Of a DNA stretch of 64,000 nucleotides, positions 1 to 10,956 are shown in pieces. The DNA lies in contig CM045737.1 in assembly GCA_024760905.1 (NCBI GenBank), forward strand, positions 16,152,226 to 16,216,225. Direction: 5' to 3'. The notes beneath the pieces are model-generated. The model did no database searches. It was given only the letters and a program-made list of their open reading frames with translations, and was not told the origin of the DNA. How positions within the stretch are numbered: the first letter of the stretch is position 1; every line of letters starts with the position of its first letter. Made by a program: the position numbers and the translations under genes. Origin of the DNA: Plotosus lineatus (taxonomy: Eukaryota > Chordata > Actinopteri > Siluriformes > Plotosidae).

Positions 1-350
1 CGGAAAATGGGTCAAAAACCTGCGGAAAATTGTTCCTTCTGAACATTTTCGGAACATTCACGGAATGTGCGGAAAAGACACGGAAACACCGTGGTACAAT
101 GTCAGAATACATGCGTAAAAGCGCTTGGATCACCTTCAGAACCAGTACAGATTGCAAAGGAAGACCTTCGGATAATTCATGGAACGTTCACGAAAAGCAA
201 GGAACACTCAAGGAACGACTACGGCACTACTCCATTTTAGAAGGAAGAGCAACGGAATGAAGGCGGAACATTCATGTTCAACACGGAATGATTAAGGAAT
301 GACTGAGGAATACCCGGCGTAGCCACGTTTCAACGAGGAAAAATCGGCAA
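1..350 (+). repeat. Phased GGAA degenerate repeat, block 1 (direct)
   Basis: A degenerate array of GGAA cores, usually in the context CGGAAY. GGAA starts at 2, 24, 51, 62, 71, 82, 181, 201, 212, 243, 254, 265, 285, 296 and 307, so neighbours are mostly 9-11 bp or about 20 bp apart. The units between cores are not conserved, so this is not an ordinary tandem repeat. The array probably begins before the window. I see no convincing coding content; the 76-codon open frame here follows the repeat. A foldback-type mobile element arm is one possible reading, because an inverted block follows at 730-840. Confidence 0.6.
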
Positions 351-391
351 AGATCAAAGGATTTGCTCCTGATTCAACCAAGGAAGCTCAT

Positions 392-560
392 TCATACTTT
401 ATCTTTATAATTTATAATGTGTTTATAATGTACAATAAATTTAAAATTTAACATATGTTTGTAATTTACAATATGTTTATAATTTACAATCTGCTTATTG
501 TGTACAATAAACTTAAAATGTAACATGTTAATATGTTTAATATCAATAATGTCAATACTG
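392..560. repeat. AT-rich tandem repeat between the GGAA blocks
   Basis: Imperfect repeats of about 18-20 bp built on 'gtttataatttacaat' and variants, separating the direct and inverted GGAA/TTCC blocks. The open frame across it encodes a repetitive HIVNYKH-like peptide that merely mirrors the DNA repeat. It may be the spacer of the same composite element. Confidence 0.55.
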
Positions 561-724
561 TATGTTCCTTTTATTTGCACCTTCAATAAATCATTCCAGG
601 CTAAAAACCATGCACCAAAGTCCAAACCACATGATTATAATTTTAAAACTTGATTACATGGACAGGAAAACAGAAAAAATAAAGTGAATGAACTGGAATA
701 ATTTATAGTTTAAGTCACTTCTGT

Positions 725-850
725 GAGTGTTCCGCAAATCTTCCATGTTATCCGCAACCATTCTGCAAAAGTTCCGCATGTATTCCGCAAACCTTCTGTG
801 AGTATTCCTTGGTGATCCGTAGATGAGCGCAAATGTTCCGTGGCCGCTTT
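725..850 (-). repeat. Phased GGAA repeat, block 2 (inverted, seen as TTCC)
   Basis: TTCC or close variants start at 730, 741, 750, 761, 772, 783, 794, 805, 815 and 836. The spacing is 9-11 bp with one 21-bp step. This is the same phased motif as blocks 1 and 3, but on the opposite strand. Confidence 0.6.
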
Positions 851-862
851 TGACCATCCAGA

Positions 863-884
863 GGGGGTGGGGGTGGGAGGAGGG
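863..884 (+). other. G-quadruplex-type motif
   Basis: Four runs of three to five guanines separated by loops of one to four bases. The motif lies exactly between inverted block 2 and direct block 3. Folding is inferred from the pattern only. Confidence 0.5.
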
Positions 885-894
885 CTCGTGGCAT

Positions 895-1130
895 GATCAA
901 GGAACACTGGCGGAATAAAAGGAATGATCACAGAAAGTTTGAGGAAATGACAGAACGTTTGCAGAAGGACTGCGGAACCAAAGGGAACACTGTCGGAAGA
1001 TTTTTCTGTGAACGTGCTTTTAAAAATGTTCAAAAGCACGTTCACGGAAGATTTTGGCCTGCCAGAAACGGAGGAATACATTTGAAATCATACGGAAGGA
1101 CACGGAAGATGACGGAACGACTGAGGAACT
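895..1130 (+). repeat. Phased GGAA repeat, block 3 (direct) with a perfect hairpin
   Basis: GGAA or AGAA/TGAA cores start at 901, 912, 921, 932, 943, 952, 963, 974, 984 and 995, and again at 1046, 1064, 1073, 1083, 1094, 1104, 1114 and 1125. Steps are nearly all 9-12 bp. Inside the block, 1008-1021 and 1032-1045 form a perfect 14-bp inverted repeat around a 10-base loop. Overlapping open frames (893-1260) show repeat-driven composition and no recognisable domain. Confidence 0.6.
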
Positions 1131-1199
1131 TTGGAGGATGGCGACATTTTTGCTTCCGCGAGTCTGTCGCTCTCCAGTGAAATGGGGGTTAGGATCAGT

Positions 1200-1590
1200 G
1201 ATCCAGCACCTTACCACCAGGCCACTACTGCCCTATGACAGAAAATATTATGGGATTTAATTGATACATGAATTAATTACACAAAGAATTCCTCAAGTCA
1301 GTCTTTAGGAGCAGGAACCAACATTGTGGAACACCACGCTACAAAAACTCAGCGGGCAATGTAAAATCAATGCCAGCAAAAATACTCTTTATGCCCCTGT
1401 CCCTGCAATAGCAGGGTTGAAGACAATGTTTTAAGATTATTTGTCTAATCATTCTTGTGAATATGATATGGGGGACTGTAGGTTAAAGGTTAAGCTCATT
1501 GCTGCCTCATCTCTACTCTGCGTCTACATCCAATCACGAGGAATGGACATCGATCCTTGAAGCTTGGATGATGCTCAAACAGGGATTGTC
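1200..1590. other. Unassigned intergenic sequence
   Basis: Unique-looking sequence with moderate GC. I see no open frame with domain features, no RNA gene and no clear repeat. Confidence 0.5.
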
Positions 1591-1594
1591 ATGG

Positions 1595-1858
1595 CCATGA
1601 TCACAATGAGCTACCATAAGGTTCGCCAGGCCACATACGGACTCACTCACACCTACGGGCAATTTGGAACATCCAATTAACCTACTGTGCATGTTTTTGG
1701 ACTGTGGGAGGAAATCGGAGTACCCGGAGAAAACCCATGCAAGCACGGGGAGAACATGCAAACTCCACACAGAAACATCCAAGCCGGGAATCAAACCCAG
1801 GCCTTTTTGCTGTGAAGCGGACGTGCTAACCACTACGCTCCCGTGCCGCCCCTGCATT
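1595..1858 (-). mobile_element. SINE-C (tRNA-derived SINE-like repeat)
   Basis: On the minus strand it starts with a tRNA-like head (box A-like AGTGGTTAGCACG, then the box B region). The conserved fish repeat core that includes 'gtttgcatgttctcc' and 'tccaaaaacatgcacag' follows. The same family recurs at 7073-12310 (split), 16466-16722, 20436-20750, 57890-58785 (split) and 62637-62995. The family name is my label. Confidence 0.6.
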
Positions 1859-1940
1859 GCTGCCTCATATTCACTCCTTGATTGTGAATTTAGTTCAAAG
1901 AATGGCTTGAAAGTTTTTACAAATTTGGTAAAATATGATG

Positions 1941-2284
1941 TGGTCTAGTGGTGGTCTAGTGGTATAGGGCGCTGGATTGCTGATCCAAAGGTTGGGGGTT
2001 CGAGTCCCACTCTGCACAAGGTTGTCACTGTCCCCCCCCAGTGGAGCTAACTGGGTTATCAAAGGCCGGCCATGTCTCTCACTGTCTATGGTGTGAGGCA
2101 TGTAAAAGAACCATTGCTGACTTTCGACAAGAGTAGCTGCAAAGCCGTCAGCGTGTTTCCGCCCTGCGATGGCCTGGTGAGCTGTCCAGGGTGTACTCTG
2201 CCCTCGCCCGAAGTTGGCTGGGATGGGCACCAGCCTCCCTGTGACCCAAATTAGGATTAAGCAGGTACAGAAAATTAACTGAAC
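1941..2284 (+). mobile_element. SINE-A (tRNA-derived SINE)
   Basis: The head carries box A-like TGGTCTAGTGGTA and box B-like GGTTCGAGTCC. The body has 'cagctaactgggttatcaaa' and 'cactgtctatggtg'. The 3' tail ends 'aattaggattaagc..gttacagaaaatgaac'. A short duplication of TGGTCTAGTGG sits at the start. It is the best represented SINE in the window, with more than ten copies. Confidence 0.7.
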
Positions 2285-2708
2285 TGTAAAATATGAACTT
2301 GGAATCAAGGATAAATTGATTTAAATTTGAGGTCAAAGGGCAAGGCCATTGCAGCTTTATCTTCATCCCTTGATAATGAACGCTTTGTATCCCTTGCAGA
2401 GGCATAAAAGCACCAGATGGAAATTATAGTTCTAAAGAGCAGAGAAGGAGAAACAAAATACTGAACTTATACACCAATATTGGGAATGATAAACTTAAAA
2501 ATGTTGCCGTTCCTCTGCACACGGTTGAGTCTGTTCTCTCTTTCCTGCTGGTGAGCCCCAGCGGTAATCATTACGACCTTCGAGTTGGCAGTCACGCTGT
2601 AGTCTTTTGTCAGCCACAATTTTATGAGTCTTGAGGAGGAGACTACCATGCTGCAGGTTCATAGCCTCACATTGCAATCCTCTCCCCCAGCCCTGGTTCC
2701 GGAAGGTG

Positions 2709-2751
<43 letters not shown>

Positions 2752-3231
2752 GGGGGGGTGACGGGACACACAACCCCATTAACTGACATCCAGGAAAGGG
2801 AAACTGTGTCCTTGAAGTATTATTATTCATAGAGATCTTCTGAACCATTAACATTGTTCAGAACTGTACATTGTAATTACACTTAATTTAGCAAATTACC
2901 TGCATTAAATTTACATTACCTTTACTTATTTTTCCTAGAAAGTGGTGCTAGTCTGTAATGAGTAGTGTAAACATGGAAACTGAGACAGTTATTAGTTTTC
3001 AATGGTATAAATGTGACTGGATGAGACATCATGTATAAGGTATGGGTGACCTTTTATCCGTAAAAGTAATTTGGGAGAGTAATTAAGACAACTATTATCT
3101 AATGGATTACATGCACCCGAGTTTCAACCCATGAAGTAATCAATAGCGTGACTAAAGCAGTCATCTCTTCAGGACAGGTAGTTTATTACATGCACTCCCA
3201 CTCTCTGACTTTTCACTTTATTTATGAATCT
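2285..3231. other. Intergenic sequence with a (GT)n microsatellite
   Basis: No gene recognised. It contains a GT microsatellite at about 2709-2748 followed by a G run (2749-2758). The open frames over this stretch encode low-complexity residues from the microsatellite. Confidence 0.5.
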
Positions 3232-3244
3232 AGAGATTGATGAG

Positions 3245-4353
3245 AGGATGTTAATAGAGAAGTACAAAGAAGGTCAGGGGGAGCTGCATTGTGCCTTTGT
3301 GGAACTGGAGAAAGCATATCAGAGGGTGCCGAGAGAGGAACTGTGGTATTGCGTGAGGAAGTCTGGAGTGGCAGAGACGTATGTTCGAGTGGTGCAGGAC
3401 ATGTATGAGAGATGTAAGACAGTGGTAAGGTGTGCTGTCGGCATGACTAAAGAGTTCAAGGTGGAGGTAGAACTGCATCAAGGAACAGCTCTGAGCCCCT
3501 TCTTGTTTGCTATGGTGATGGACAGGCTGACAGACGAGGTTAGATAAGAATCCCCATGGACTATGATGTTTGCCGATGACATTGTGATTTGTAGTGAGAG
3601 CAGAGAACAAGTGCAGGAAAATCTAGAGAGGTGGAGGTATGGCCGGGAAAGGAGAGGAATGAAGGTTAGCCTCAGTAAAACAGAATACATGTGTGTGAAT
3701 GAGAAGGACCCAAAAGGAACAGGTGAGGTTACAGGGAGCAGAAATAAAGAAGGTGGAGGATTTTAAGTACTTAGGCTCAACAATCCAGAGCAATGGAGTG
3801 TGTGGAAAAGAGGTGAAGAAGCGTGTGCAGGCAGGTTGGAATGGTTGAAGAAAAGTGTCCGGTGTGATGTGTGATAGGAAGGTATCAGCAGGAATGAAAG
3901 GAAAAAGTGTACAAGACGGTGTTGCAGCCAGCAATGTTGTATGGTTTAGAAACAGTGGCCCTGGGGAAAAGACAGGAGGCAGAGCTGGAGGTAGCAGAGA
4001 TGAAAATGTTGAGGTTCTCTTTGAGAGTAACGAGGATGGACAGGATCAGGAATGAGTACATCAGAAGGACAGCACATGTAAAACATTTTGGAGACAAAGT
4101 CGGAGAGGCTAGATTGAGATGGTTTGGACATGTACAGAGGAGGGATAGTGAGTATATTGGTAGTAGAATGCTGATGTTGGAACTACCAGGCAGAAGGCCT
4201 AGAGGAAGACCATAGAGGAGATTTATGGATGTGGTGAAGGAGGACATGAAGGTAATTGGTGTAAGAGAAGATACAGAGAATAGGGTGAGATGGAGGCAGA
4301 TGGTTCGCTGTGGTGACCCCTGAAGGGAACAGCTGAAAGGAAAATAAGAAGAG
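3245..4353 (+). mobile_element. RTE-like LINE fragment (reverse transcriptase and C-terminal region)
   Basis: A 5'-truncated non-LTR retrotransposon. The reverse transcriptase has an LEKAYQRVPR motif, a GTALSPFLFAMVMD block and catalytic FADDIVICSE around 3568. The C-terminal WFGHVQRRDSEYIG and RPRGRP segments follow, and the 3' end reads 'gctgtggtgacccctgaa'. Several stops and frameshifts break the frame, for example a stop after 'LTDEVR' near 3545. Direct repeats AGAGATTGATGAG flank it (3232-3244 and 4354-4366). I place it in the RTE clade by protein motifs; the exact family is not certain. Confidence 0.8.
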
Positions 4354-4369
4354 AGAGATTGATGAGGAT

Positions 4370-4842
4370 AGTAGTGTAGAACTTTCGTCCTGATGTCCTT
4401 TGATTTCAAAGTTTTAGTTTTATATACTTCAAAACACCTTTGATGATTTGGTGCAGGAATTTATAAAATGCATGAATTATGTGACATGCATGAGACGTGC
4501 ATGCATCATTCATACATGATACAGTTTATCCAGAATAAACCGATTTAGCTACTCATGCCATCTTTATCCATGATGCTTTATTATACTTTCAACAACGCTA
4601 TGAGATGCACCTTGGTGTTCGCCTTGTCAACAATTCCTTCTTTGATACCAATCAATGACTTTTTAAATCAATGAAGTTTTAAAATCCTAAATGAAGACAA
4701 AATTCTGTTGTTTTTGGTTACAATCTTGTGTAGAGTTTTTAGAATTTAAATCTTAGGAAACACATTATGTCCTATAATAAATAAAGCCTTGGCCAACCAC
4801 CAGACAGAATAAGTAAGGCTAGATGTTAAAATATATGGTATA
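4370..4842. other. Unassigned AT-rich intergenic sequence
   Basis: No coding, RNA or repeat signature that I can name. Confidence 0.5.
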
Positions 4843-5345
4843 CAGTGATCCCTCGCTACTGCATGCTTCAGTTTCTGCGGCTTCAGTGCATCGCGAGTTT
4901 TTCAAAAATATTCATCGAAAAATAAAAAAATACGGAAATTAAGGAAAAATAGGGGGGGAAATTAAGGAAAATGCTGCAAAACAAGGCCAATTGTGCAAAA
5001 AAAAACAAAAAAAAAAAACAAAAAACAAAAACCCAAACAAACAAAAACAAAAAACAAAAAACAAAACCCCCCAACAAAACTACTTACATTTTTATGTGAA
5101 GTGTGCATCTGTGTGTGTACTTATATTTTATTTACATCGTATGCATTATTTTTGAATGTTTAATTGTTATTATAAGCATTTATAGCATTGAATATGTATT
5201 TATTGATATTATATTCACATTATACATGTATGTATACGTCAGTCAGGGGGGTCGAGCCTACTTCACGGAAATCAGCGATTGTGTGTGTGTGTGTGTGGGG
5301 GGGGGGTCTCAGTCCCCATTAAACGTGAAAAGTGAGGGATCCCTG
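4843..5345. mobile_element. Tigger-like MITE copy 1
   Basis: Terminal inverted repeats read CAGTGATCCCTCGCTACT at one end and the complement of AGTGAGGGATCCCTG at the other, with TA at both flanks. The interior is AT-rich with a homopolymer A tract and the segment 'ttgatattatattcacatta'. The TIR form and TA target duplication fit nonautonomous Tc1/mariner elements of Tigger/pogo type. About eight copies occur in the window. Confidence 0.7.
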
Positions 5346-5727
5346 TAATGGAACAATGTCTTGTGCATGCTGAACATTTTTAATCACAAATATTTAACGG
5401 CATCAATGTGATGTGAATGACTGAATGAGCTCACAGATGGCCATGGATTGGCTGGTGATGCTATCAGTGACAGGAGAACATATACCTGCTGTGAGAACTC
5501 AGCCAACTATCTCCCAGACTCACTTGGTCTCTGAAGGCTACGACATCAACCTGAATTCAAACTTGCAATCTCCAGGTTAATAATCACACACCTTGTTGAT
5601 GCACCACCTCGGATCAAACAAAATTAAATTTAAACTTACTTAATACAAAGATTAAAAATTATTTTTATATTTTTTTTATTAAGCTTTGATTTTTTTTAAT
5701 TAATAATCCAGTTACTGGTTATTGGAG
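5346..5727. other. Unassigned intergenic sequence
   Basis: AT-rich, with no gene or clear repeat seen. Confidence 0.45.
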
Positions 5728-6022
5728 TGGAGCCGGTGGTGTAGTGGTTAGAGTGTTGGGCTCATGATCGGGAGGTTGTGAGTTCAAATCCCACTGAGAC
5801 CCTCACTGTGCTAAGACCCCTGGGCAAGGTCTCAACCACAAGTGTGCCTCTGTTCACCCAGCAGTATAAATGGGTACCAGTAAAAATATACTGGGAAGGT
5901 AACCTGCGATGGACTAGCGTCCCATCCAGGAGGAGTTCAACTCCTGATTTCTTCACGCTACGGAAACCAGGGATAAGCACCGGCCTGATGAGCCGCTAGG
6001 CTCGGGTATAAAAACCCAAACA
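5728..6022 (+). mobile_element. SINE-B (tRNA-derived SINE)
   Basis: The tRNA-like head has box A-like TGGTGTAGTGGTTAGAG and box B-like GAGTTCAAATCCC around CTCATGATCGGGAGG. A unique body follows ('ctaagacccctgggcaaggt', 'aagcaccggcctgatgagcc'). Other copies lie at 34945-35257 (minus) and 37658-37968 (plus). Confidence 0.7.
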
Positions 6023-6389
6023 ATTAATCAAAAATCAATCATGTAACTGAACGTTTTAAGATGAAGGCTTGTGTGTGAAAAGTAAATACTGTATTATCCT
6101 GAAGGTTTATCGTGATAATTTTGCTGCCGATATCTGTTTTCTCACACTGGGCTCTTGTTGAGGACTTCAGTCATCCTGTCATGTATCTCTATTAAATCTG
6201 GACTCCTACCAGCATTGGTCTTGTAGCTTCTGTTTGCCAGTTAACCAGTAATTCTACCTTGAATAGCACTCGTTCACCAGTGAATAGTCTGTAAATGTGT
6301 TTTATCTCCAATTAACCATTAATTTTTGTTAAATACACAGACCAATTTGAAAAAGTGGGAAAAATGCAAGTTGCATTTGTAAGACATAA

Positions 6390-6665
6390 AAGAAGACAGT
6401 TGAGGTGGCTCAGGCCTCTGATTAGAATGTCTCCTAAAAGCCTCCATGGTGTGGTGTTTCGGATATATCCAACCGTAAGAGACCCTAGGGATGACCGAGA
6501 ACACGCTAGAGGGACTGTGTTTCACGGCTGGTCTGGGATTCCTCAGTGTCCCCTAGGAAGAGCTGGAGGAAATGGCTGTGGAGCGGGATGTCAGAACCTC
6601 ACTGCTTGGGCTGCTGCCACCACGACCTGTCTCCGGATCAAGCAGATGAAGAAGAATGCATAGGA
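6390..6665 (+). mobile_element. Rex3 (RTE-clade LINE) 3' fragment, decayed
   Basis: It matches the 3' coding end of the Rex3 copy at 17791-19118. Shared landmarks are a QLRWLRPLIRMSPK segment (LRWLGHLVRMPPG in the better copy), a VVFRIYPT segment and 'ctgctgccaccacgacctgt', ending 'aagcagatgaagaagaatg'. It is diverged and interrupted. Confidence 0.7.
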
Positions 6666-6746
6666 TTTAAAAAAAAAAAAAATTAAAAAGTTTATTAGTA
6701 TCATTCCACCTGTTGAAGAGGTCATTGACACTCATATACTGTGGAG

Positions 6747-6998
6747 TAACCCCCAGTGCAGCTAACTGGGTTATCAAAGGCTGGCCATGTCGCTCACTGT
6801 CTATGGTGAGAGGTTCATGTAAAAGAACCATTGCTGACTTTTGACAAGATTAGGCTGCAAAGCCGTCAGCGTGTTTGTGCCCTGCGATGGCCTGGCGAGC
6901 CGTTCAGGGTGTACTCTGCCCTCGCCCAAAGTCGGCTGGGATGGGCACCAGCCTCCCCGTGATCATAATTAGGATCAAGCGATTACAAAAAATGAACG
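6747..6998 (+). mobile_element. SINE-A, 5'-truncated
   Basis: It begins inside the body at 'cccccagtgcagctaactgg' and runs to the tail 'aattaggatcaagcgattac'. The tRNA-like head is missing. Confidence 0.7.
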
Positions 6999-7072
6999 AT
7001 GATACAGGAGTAAACAAATTCATAAAGACATTGTGGTCGAGTTTAATGATTTTATTTTGAAGAGATATCACT

Positions 7073-7097
7073 GAGCAGCACGGTGGTGTAGTGATTA
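7073..7097 (+). mobile_element. SINE-C head, first piece of a split copy
   Basis: The sequence 'gagcagcacggtggtgtagt' is the tRNA-like start of SINE-C. It stops where the LINE at 7098-10576 begins and continues at 10577. Confidence 0.55.
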
Positions 7098-10000
7098 AGA
7101 TAAGATAAGATAAGATACAGCTTTATTAATCTCACAATGGAGAAATTCACTGTTACAGGCTCTTGAGGTACTATCAGTAGGGGGTGCAAAAATAGATACA
7201 AGTACGAACATACACACATACATATATTATATAAGTAAATAAATAAATAGATACATAAATAGTATAAATTACTAAACAATAAAAGAAAAGAATGGAGCAA
7301 CTTTATAGATTGGCCTATATTAAAGTGTAATGTATCTGAGTGCAGAGTAGATGGGTTGATATGGTTGATATGGTTCATAGTCAGTGGGGTAGATGTGGTT
7401 GATTAAAGTGCACGGGGTTTTTATTGCACATAACCGGTATTTTCACAGACAGTTACAAAGTGGCGTTGTACAGTCTGATAGCGGTGGGAATGAACGACCT
7501 GCGGTAGCGCTCCTTCCTGCACTGAGGATGCCTCAGTCGTACACTGAAGGAGCTGCTTAGCTCCTCGACAGTCTGGTGCAGTGGGTGAGAGCTGTTGGAC
7601 AGGATGGATGTGAGCTTTGCTACCATCCTCCTCTCACTCACCTCCTCCACAGAGTCCAGTGGGCAGCCGAGGACAGAGCTGGCCCTCCTGACCAGCTTGT
7701 TCAGTCTCTTTCTGTCCCGCTCTGTGCTGCCCGGGGCCCAGCAGATGGCAGCGTAGAGGATTGCAGAGGCTACCACAGAGTCATAAAATGTCCTGAGCAG
7801 AGGTCTGCATATGCCGAAGGACCTGAGTCTCCTCAGAAGGTGGAGGCGACTCTGGCCCTTCTTGTACAGGGCGTTGGTGTTGTGGGACCAGTCCAGTTTA
7901 TTGTTAAGGTGAACACCCAGGTACTTGAAACTGTCCACTGTCTCAATGTCCTGTCCCTGGATGTTCACTAGTAAATGTGTGTGTGTGTGTGTTTGAGTGC
8001 TTCTCCTGAAGTCGACCACCATCTCCTTCGTCTTCCTAGTGTTCAAGCACAGGTGGTTGCGCTCACACCAGTCCACGAAGTCGACGATGACCGACCGGTA
8101 CTCCAGCTCGTTCCCCTCTGACACACGGCCCACGATGGCGGAGTCGCCCGAGAACTTCTGGAGGTGGCAGCTGTTTGTGTTATATATGAAGTCCGAGGTA
8201 TAGATGTTAAAAAGGAAGGGTGAGAGGACGGTGCCCTGCGGTGACCCCGTGCTACAGACTACCACCTTTGACTTACAGCCGCCAAGAGCCGCACGCACTG
8301 TGGACGGTTAGTAAGGTAGTCAATAATCCAGGCAGCAAGATGCCCGTCCACTCCCACGTCCTCCAGCTTCCCCCGCAGGCGCGCTGGCCTGATGGTGTTG
8401 AAGGCGCTGGAGAAGTCAAAGAACATGACCCTCACAGCACTGCCGGCGATCTCCAGGTGGGCGAGTGCCCGCTGCAGATGGTAGATGACGGCGTCTTCTA
8501 CTCCGATGTTGGGCCTGTAGGCAAACTGCAGCGGGTCTAGGGTGGGGCTCACCATAGAGCGGAGGTGTTCAAGGAGGAGCCTTTCCATGATCTTAATGAG
8601 GTGGGAGGTCAGGGCGACAGGTCTGTAGTGGGCTGGTTCCTTCGCTTGTGCTGTTTTGGGAACCGGAACCACACAGGAGGTCTTCAGAGGACTGGAACCT
8701 TCTCCAGGCTGAGGCTCAGGTTGTACAGGTAGCATAGTACCACACAGAGCTGGTCTGCGCAGGTCCTCAGCAGCCTGGGACTGATGCCATCAGGTCCTTC
8801 AGATTTCCTCTGATTTAGTCGCCTCAGCTGTCTCCTCACCTGGTCTGATGTGAGGGAGAGGGGGCTGGGGTGGGCTGCAGAGGGAGGGGATGTGTCTGTC
8901 GGGCTGTAGCAGTCAAGTGAAGTTGGCCTGGGGAGGGGAGGTGTCAGCTGGTCTGGAGACGTGTGAAGAGGGGAGGAACGGGAGGGGTGCAGAGGGGAGG
9001 GGAGAATCAAACCTGTTGAAGTAGCAGTTTAGTTCATCCGCCCAGCGCTGGTCACCATCAGCTGTCCCTCTGACACTCTGCCCAAATCCAGACATGGTCT
9101 TTAGTCCTCTCCAGACGTCCCGACGTTGTTCTGAGCCAGCTTCTCCTCCATCTTCTTCCCATAGTCCTTCTTTGCCCTCCTGATCCTCCACTGGAGCTCA
9201 CGCTGGACCTTCTTCTGCTCCTCTCTGTCCCCGAGATGAAAGCCCTCTTTTTCTGGTTCAGGAGGACTTTGAGCTCAGGGGTGACCCATGGGTGGTTGTT
9301 GGAGAAGCACCGTACTCTCCGTGTTGGCACGGTGCTGTCCACGCAGAAGTTCATGTAGTCGGTGATACAGTGTGTGAGGCCGTCGATGTCATCACCAAAG
9401 GAGTTACAGAGCATGCTCCAGTCTGTGGTCTGGAAACAGTCCCTAAGCCTCTCGTTGGTCTCCTCGGTCCACACTTTCACAGACCTCTTCTGTGCAGGTT
9501 CCTTTCGCACCCTGGGTGTGTATTGGGGGAGCAGGTAGACCAGGTTGTGGTCTGATCGTCCCAGTGGGGAGGGGGAGGAGCTGTAGCGTCCTTCACATTT
9601 GCATACAGTAAGTCCAGTGTTTTATTGTCTCTTGTGGCGCACTTCACGTATTGCGTGAACGTCGGAAGAGAGGCGGAGAGAGGGGCGTGGTTAAAGTCCC
9701 GCTGATCAGAATCATGGCGCGGGGTGACGAGTCTGTGTCTGATTAACGGCGCTGTGTAGACGCTCACGCGCCGCCGCATCAGCCGAGGCGGAATGTACAC
9801 GCATAAAAACACAATCACGTGTGAAAACTCCCTCGGTAGATAATATGGCGCGCGCTTAACGCGAGCAGCTCTAGGTCCCGCGTGCACAGCTGCTCCTTCA
9901 CGTGCACGTTTGCCGGGTGGCACCATCGTTCATTCACATAGACCGCCACACCCCTCCTTTCTTCTTACCGCTCTCCGTTACACTCCGATCTGCACGCCGC

Positions 10001-10576
10001 GAGTGTAAATCCGTTAAGAGAAACCACAGAGTCGGTGTGAGTTCATTCAGCCACGTCTCCGAGAAACACATGAGGCTGCAGTCCCGGTACTGCCTCTGCT
10101 GCCGGGTCAGCGCCGCCAGCTCCTCCGTCTTGTTGGCGATCGCGCGGACATTTCCCATGATGACAGAGGGAACACATGTCCTCCGCGTCTTTCGTCCCCC
10201 TCTGCAGCCTCTCCTTTTCCTCCGTATTTCCAAAGGAACAACGGGCTTTTCCGCGTGAAGGAGGGCGGGGCGCGCAGGCCGAGGAGGGTCTCACGTGTGT
10301 AAGACCTGCGTTGCTCAGAGCCGTCGGTGAATGAGTTTCCTGACGCCGATCCAAAAAGTGAAAATAAAAGTGCACAGAAGAACAAAAGCATCATGAAAGT
10401 ATGTTTTCCAGATGCAGGATTGAAGAAAGAAAAAGAAAATTTGAAAAAAGATAAAGAAACACGCCTATATACAATAGAAAAGAGAAAAAAAAGAAAAAAA
10501 AACTGAAGAGCTCCTGTAACTGGCTGCAGGTCACCCGGCGCCATCTTGAAAAAAAAAAAAAAAAAAAAAAAAAAAA
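7098..10576 (-). mobile_element. CR1/L2/Rex1-group LINE, near full length but inactive
   Basis: Read on the minus strand. The 5' region starts just after a T tract with CAAGATGGCGCC (10537-10548). An endonuclease N-terminus follows, with a GNVRAIANKTEELAALT segment and CFSETWLNE (10233-9934). Reverse transcriptase pieces cover about 9010-7453: KSEGPDGISPRLLRTCADQL, HYRPVALTSHLIKIMERLL, MFFDFSSAFNTIRP, GSPQGTVLSPFLF, SFKYLGVHL, and a C-terminal RRSFIPTAIRLYN. The frame is broken in several places. The catalytic box reads FSGD where the clade usually has (A/S)DD. The 3' end is 'aataaagctgtatcttatct' with pentamer repeats. It sits inside a SINE-C copy. Confidence 0.85.
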
Positions 10577-10729
10577 TGTCCGCCTCACTCACGACAAGAA
10601 AGTCCTGGTTTCAAATCCAGGCTTAGTGAAGGAATTTCTTTGTGATCTTTGCATGTTCTCACTTCTGTGGGTTTCCTTTGTGTACCCTGGTTTCATTCCA
10701 AAGTTCGAAGACATATTAGGCTAATAGAC
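10577..10729 (+). mobile_element. SINE-C, second piece of the split copy
   Basis: The continuation of the SINE-C head ('ccgcctcactc', 'tggtttcaaatccagg') and core ('gatctttgcatgttctcact', 'gacatattaggctaat'). It is interrupted at its right by the element starting near 10730. Confidence 0.6.
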
Positions 10730-10955
10730 ACAATTCGCATCTCGGTTCGCGCACGGCATCATGGGATCTGGACTACCAAATGTGGCGGAAGTAAACCTTG
10801 ATGTGGATGAGAACTGCACTATCGATGAGTTTAATTTATGGAAAGTTCCCGACCTTCAGGCGTATTGTATACGTAGGGGTCTTCCCGGTTGTTCCCGCAA
10901 GCGTAAAGATTAACTTGTTGCGTTTGCATTTGCGGCGACGTTATTACAAAAACTG

Positions 10956-10956
10956 C

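Noticed and set aside
7453..8298. 281-codon minus-strand open frame as a host gene
   Set aside because: It is the C-terminal reverse transcriptase part of a CR1/L2-group LINE.
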